From assembly GCA_964469555.1 (NCBI GenBank), contig CAYYAQ010000188.1, positions 1 through 10,093 on the forward strand: a stretch of 10,093 nucleotides of DNA. The letters run 5' to 3'. Positions 8,001-10,093 of the stretch are shown here, in pieces. The translations under genes and the position numbers were made by a program. A model generated the notes under the pieces. The model saw only the letters and a program-made list of their open reading frames with translations, ran no database searches and was not told the DNA's origin. Position 1 is the stretch's first letter, and each line of letters begins with the position of its first letter. Source of the DNA: CAYYAQ01 sp964469555. GTDB lineage: Bacteria; Planctomycetota; UBA1135; UBA2386.

Positions 8001-8592
8001 GGAGGTCCAGGCCCTGCTCGCCCCACCGGACCACGACCGGCCGCGACTTGCCGGCCTTGATCGGGAACGGCACCAGTGTGGACGCGATCGTGCGACCCGA
8101 CACGATCAAGTCCACCGACATCGGGTCCTCCGATCTGTCGATGATGTCGAGACGGATGGACATCCCGGGTGCGTCAGCGAAGCCTCGAGTTGGTAGACCG
8201 ACACCGTCCGGAATCTCACCGAACGTCAGCGTGATGCCGTTCGAAGGTTCGACTTCGTTGGATTGCATGCGAAGGTCGAACTGCGCGGTGAAGGACCGTA
8301 CTCTCTGCCCAGGGGTGAGGTCCGGAAGCTTGAAGGCCGAGGTCTCTCCCGGAACGGCATTCGCCGTGAATCGGAGCGCGCCGCCGTGTACGCCCGCACC
8401 CGCGAAGCCACTCACCTCACCGAATACGCCCAGATCTCTCGTTCCGTCCGGGAAGCCGAACCGCTGCCACTCGTACTCCAACGGGGCGGAGCACGAGAGG
8501 CCCCACGCAACCGATGCGATCAAACCGATCGCAACCGATGCGATCAAACCGATCGATCCGATGGTGGCGATCGATCGTCCTGGCGAGGTCAT
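5035..8592 (-). CDS. Exported multidomain CotH kinase family protein with lamin-tail and chitobiase-like domains
   Basis: The protein has 1185 residues. Residues 1-36 form a hydrophobic export signal built on two copies of IGLIASVA; Cys34 follows, but GLSC is a poor lipobox. Residues about 38-247 look like a concanavalin/LamG-type beta sandwich. Residues 252-398 are a lamin-tail domain (SWIEIFNGTDEAVNLKGWSL, ending STPGRDN). Residues 402-487 are a chitobiase/FN3-like domain (IRYSIGSSKPTA...PLRIKSTLTVRAA). Residues about 497-900 are the CotH kinase-like domain: MRVRGHSS (552-559), KKQYVWEL (565-572), NSDWVLAAPYCDKTLMRN (590-607), YLGVYVLTEKI (645-655), GGYIFKFDK (679-687) and VWDYNLSLGN (787-796), whose Asp789 fits the metal-binding Asp. 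A second chitobiase-like domain starts at about 918 and seems split by an inserted domain. CotH proteins of Bacillus phosphorylate spore-coat proteins; in this architecture the target is unknown and kinase activity is inference. The start lacks a clear Shine-Dalgarno, but the signal peptide follows directly. Confidence 0.9.
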   Translation of the reverse strand: MTSPGRSIATIGSIGLIASVAIGLIASVAWGLSCSAPLEYEWQRFGFPDGTRDLGVFGEVSGFAGAGVHGGALRFTANAVPGETSAFKLPDLTPGQRVRSFTAQFDLRMQSNEVEPSNGITLTFGEIPDGVGLPTRGFADAPGMSIRLDIIDRSEDPMSVDLIVSGRTIASTLVPFPIKAGKSRPVVVRWGEQGLDLRYGDLVVFENQSTKSFRPKAGYRFAFSASTGPAPVEISIDNLKIDAEPFVPFEEGVRLSEVLPVPYVGISDEDFEMPSWIEIFNGTDEAVNLKGWSLLARKPNEENGTSWTLPDFHIPSLEYGIVFASGKNRWERSGILHTNFQLSAAGGRLVLSNPNGVALSVFSYDETSPGVSYGRVSGSSAPGFMRKSTPGRDNVGPRFDHAEAPSLKMSHAGGIVRGSVTLAIECVGEVPEGGAIRYSIGSSKPTAKSPIYDKPLRIKSTLTVRAAVFAPGHRRGPIARRAFVMLNKDVQQFHSNLPVMVVDSAGVDIDADYSPFTKRKYRDVYTAIFEPNSVDGRARLADCPTPVGFGAMRVRGHSSALNFPKKQYVWELRDDRDADRDVALLGMPANSDWVLAAPYCDKTLMRNVLAFESARDLFGKGGGSRTRFVELFFNQDGYDVDMSDYLGVYVLTEKIKRGPYRIDIMGLNEFMVDPERVTGGYIFKFDKGLDWDERIRIEKSGQEVAIVEPDASNGVQKEYLSNLLNHLDRTLHSGHFTDPKIGYATIIDPDSFVDLDLMVEVFKECDGWWRSSYFTKDRGGKIRAMPVWDYNLSLGNGPMVFAYQSTGWIRDAIAIKRHPWFSRLREDSAFTSRFWTRYLDLRKTVLSTDTLFARIESHATLLEEAAERNYQRWPILGENVWPFVPGYEKRKTFRAEVDWMKDWLRARLDWIDAQHVSHPTIQGGDGEVTMSLADDAKAQIYYTTDGSDPAPRPKLRLLVDGAKTSGQVLIPTQENGGASLEPKDWTNPSLLANADKWTRMAKASVGYEMSSANYSRLIHHHVPEMFGSATSCYIRIPFQVEEPDALWAARDLQLFVRCDDGFVAYLNGERIASKNAPLRLTWDSRATMTNADELAVEWVAHDVTPFRRRFRKGQNVIAIHGLNERPSSTDALWSIVLNVLEGGALGPTPQARLYNGPIKVSGPMRIRAATFTGKLWSMAVSFEIE
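8507..8554. repeat. Perfect 24-bp tandem duplication inside the signal-peptide coding sequence
   Basis: Two identical adjacent 24-bp units, 8507-8530 and 8531-8554 (each beginning GCAACCGATGCG on the + strand), encode the repeated octapeptide IGLIASVA of the CotH-family protein. Being a multiple of three, the duplication keeps frame and lengthens the hydrophobic core by eight residues. Identity at the DNA level suggests it is recent or slippage-prone. Confidence 0.9.
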
Positions 8593-8668
8593 GGTCTTCG
8601 TCTTCGGTGCCGTTTTTCTAGATTCTGTAATCAGTGCATCGTATCATTAGCGGGATATCGTTGGTCGT

Positions 8669-8727
8669 TCGATGGATCCCGCAACCGGCGATTTGACCCC
8701 AATCCATCGAGTGCTCCTATCCATCGA
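8669..8727. repeat. Three copies of the 9-mer ATCCATCGA/TCGATGGAT upstream of the CotH-family gene
   Basis: TCGATGGAT occurs at 8669-8677, and its reverse complement ATCCATCGA at 8702-8710 and 8719-8727. The two direct copies are spaced 17 bp start to start; the third is inverted. All lie 77-137 bp upstream of the CotH-family ATG, a position suitable for a regulator-binding site. They could equally form alternative hairpins. No convincing -10/-35 pair was seen. Confidence 0.35.
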
Positions 8728-8764
8728 AGCCGTTTCTTCGATACGGCTATTGGTGCGAGCACCA
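8723..8764 (-). terminator. Two adjacent short hairpins after the efflux-pump gene, possible terminator
   Basis: Read on the minus strand after the pump's stop (8775-8773), TGGTG/CACCA forms a 5-bp stem with a 4-nt loop (8764-8751), beginning 8 nt past the stop. It is followed by ATCGAAG/CTTCGAT, a perfect 7-bp stem with a 6-nt loop (8742-8723). Neither has a T-run, so termination is a guess based on position. The remaining spacer to 8593 shows no gene. Confidence 0.3.
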
Positions 8765-8772
8765 GGCGCGAA

Positions 8773-10093
8773 TCATCGTGGCCATCTCATCGAAGTCGGT
8801 CGCCGTCCGAACAGCGCATACAGCGCCGGCAGCACCATGAGCGTGAGCAGGTTGTCGGCGATGACGCCGCCGATCACGACCGTGGCCAGCGGCCGCTGCA
8901 CCTCGGCGCCGACGCTCGTGTTCAGCGCCATCGGCACGAACCCCAACGCGGCCACCAGCGCCGTCATCAGGATCGGGCGCAGGCGCAGGAGGCGGGTCTC
9001 CTCGATCGCGTCCTCCACCGAAAAGCCTTCGTCGTCGATCTTGCGGCGGATCGTCGAGACGAGCACGAGGCCGTTGAGCACCGAGACGCCCGAGACCGCG
9101 ACGAAACCGACCCCGGCGGAGATCGTGAACGGCAGGTCGCACAGCCACAGCGCGACGATCCCACCGAACGCCGCGAACGGCGCGCCGGTGGCGATCAGGA
9201 GCGAGTCGACCAGCGAGCGTGTGCTCAGGTAGAGCAGGAACAGGATCGCGCCCAGCGCGACGGGGATGATGATCATCAGCCGGGCGCTCGCCCGCTGGAG
9301 GTGCTCGAACTGGCCGCCGAACGACACGAAGTAGCCGGGAGGCAGCTCGACGTCCGACGCGATCCGTTGCCGCGCCTCTTCCACGAAGCCACCCAAATCG
9401 CGGTCGCGGACGTTGGCCTGCACGATCACGCGCCGCTTCTGCCACTCCCGGGTGATCGTCGAGGGCCCCTCGACCTGGCGGAGGTCGGCGAGCTCGGCAA
9501 TCGGGATGCGCTCGCCCGCTTCCGTCGGCACCCAGAGCTTCCGCACCGCCATCGGATCGGCGCGGTATGCGTCCGCCAAGCGCACGACGAGGTCAAAGCG
9601 CCGCTGCCCCTGACGCACCTCGCCGGCCTTGATCTCGCCGAGCGCCTCGACCAGGCGCAGCACGTGTTGGCCCGGGATTCCGTGGCGCGCCAGGGCGCCC
9701 CGCTTGAGCTCGATCTCGAGCACCGGCTGTCCGGTGACCTGCTCTGCGGTCACGTCTGCTGCGCCAGCGATGCCTTGTAGGACTCCCTGGATCTCCGCGG
9801 CCTTCGTCTTCAGTAGTTCGAGGTCGTCGCCGAAGAGCTTGACGCCGAGGTCGGCGCGGATTCCCGCCGTCATCTCGTTGACGCGCATCTCGATCGGCTG
9901 GGTGAAGATCGCCCGCATTCCCGGCATCACCTCGAGCGCGGACTGCATCTTCGCCGTCAGCTCGGCCTGGGTTTCTGCCTTCGTCCACCCTGAGCGCGGC
10001 GTGAGCGTGAGGTCCACGTCGGTGACCTCCAGCCCCATCGCGTCGGTCGCGACCTGGCCCGCCTGATGGGGACCACTTCCGCCAGGGCGTCGC
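8773..10093 (-). CDS. Heavy-metal efflux RND pump, CzcA/CusA family, 5' partial
   Basis: This is the C-terminal part, about 430 of the roughly 1040 residues usual for the family, of the inner-membrane proton/metal antiporter of a tripartite CBA efflux system. Counting from the Met at 10038, the periplasmic porter/docking region covers residues 1-250, with the family motifs ATDAMG at its start, PIEMRVNEMTAGIRADLG (48-65) and KRRVIVQANVRDRDLGGFV (201-219). Five membrane segments follow, at about 252-271, 276-299, 303-328, 352-373 and 383-409, matching TM8-TM12. The signatures GVSVLNGLVLVS (317-328), RPILMTALVAALGFVPMAL (354-372) and GAEVQRPLATVVIGG (377-391) are diagnostic. PIEMR(V/F)NE favours the Co/Zn/Cd-type branch over the Cu/Ag type, but the metal is uncertain. 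The Met at 10038 is internal; family similarity (VATDAMG) begins upstream of it. The last 40-odd bases to the window edge fit another frame better (see findings). Adaptor and outer-membrane partners would lie outside. Confidence 0.93.
   Translation of the reverse strand, partial: RRPGGSGPHQAGQVATDAMGLEVTDVDLTLTPRSGWTKAETQAELTAKMQSALEVMPGMRAIFTQPIEMRVNEMTAGIRADLGVKLFGDDLELLKTKAAEIQGVLQGIAGAADVTAEQVTGQPVLEIELKRGALARHGIPGQHVLRLVEALGEIKAGEVRQGQRRFDLVVRLADAYRADPMAVRKLWVPTEAGERIPIAELADLRQVEGPSTITREWQKRRVIVQANVRDRDLGGFVEEARQRIASDVELPPGYFVSFGGQFEHLQRASARLMIIIPVALGAILFLLYLSTRSLVDSLLIATGAPFAAFGGIVALWLCDLPFTISAGVGFVAVSGVSVLNGLVLVSTIRRKIDDEGFSVEDAIEETRLLRLRPILMTALVAALGFVPMALNTSVGAEVQRPLATVVIGGVIADNLLTLMVLPALYALFGRRPTSMRWPR

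Noticed and set aside
8485..8500. Lipoprotein signal (lipobox) at Cys34 of the CotH-family protein
   Set aside because: The residues before Cys are W-G-L-S; position -3 is Gly rather than Leu/Val/Ile, so lipidation is not supported, though export is.
8685..8725. TTGACC on the + strand in the pump/CotH spacer as a promoter -35 box
   Set aside because: There is no matching -10 box at 16-18 bp and no + strand gene downstream.
8263..9780. 505-residue open frame on the + strand spanning the CotH start, spacer and pump gene
   Set aside because: It crosses two clear minus-strand genes and their spacer. Its product is low-complexity (Arg/Asp/Glu/His-rich) and matches no family, so it is a shadow frame.

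Overview
The window is GC-rich and bacterial. It carries a secreted trypsin-like protease with a characteristic C-terminal beta domain, a large CotH-kinase protein with lamin-tail and chitobiase-like domains, and a molybdenum hydroxylase operon. I infer Planctomycetota or a close relative (Verrucomicrobia/PVC or another environmental lineage with similar exported proteins), but nothing here proves it: there is no rRNA, tRNA or marker gene.

Layout. Positions 1-806 (+) hold the 3' part of an exported serine protease. A short convergent spacer (807-959) holds a perfect 10-bp inverted repeat that probably ends transcription. Positions 960-4988 (-) are a tight three-gene operon, read right to left: [2Fe-2S] small subunit, molybdopterin large subunit, FAD medium subunit. 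The first two overlap by 11 bp and the last two share one base (TGATG). Order and content match 4-hydroxybenzoyl-CoA reductase (hcrCAB). The medium subunit has the extra four-cysteine loop that carries a [4Fe-4S] cluster in that enzyme. Positions 5035-8592 (-) encode a 1185-residue multidomain CotH-type protein ending 46 bp before the operon. Positions 8593-8772 are a non-coding spacer with hairpins and a repeated 9-mer. Positions 8773-10093 (-) hold the 3' part of a CzcA/CusA-type heavy-metal RND efflux pump that runs off the right edge.

How the genes fit together. The three Mo-hydroxylase subunits should form one complex. In the reductive members electrons would run ferredoxin -> [4Fe-4S] -> FAD -> two [2Fe-2S] -> Mo; the substrate here is unknown. 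The protease, CotH protein and efflux pump have no evident functional link to it, and the window reads as ordinary chromosome with no mobile elements, CRISPR array or RNA genes.

Points most worth a second look: the [4Fe-4S]-loop cysteines at HcrB spacing; a Gln where the molybdenum-site Glu of the xanthine oxidase family is expected; a roughly 195-residue domain that appears inserted into a chitobiase-like domain of the CotH protein; a perfect 24-bp tandem duplication in that protein's signal sequence; and a possible frameshift in the pump gene at the right edge.
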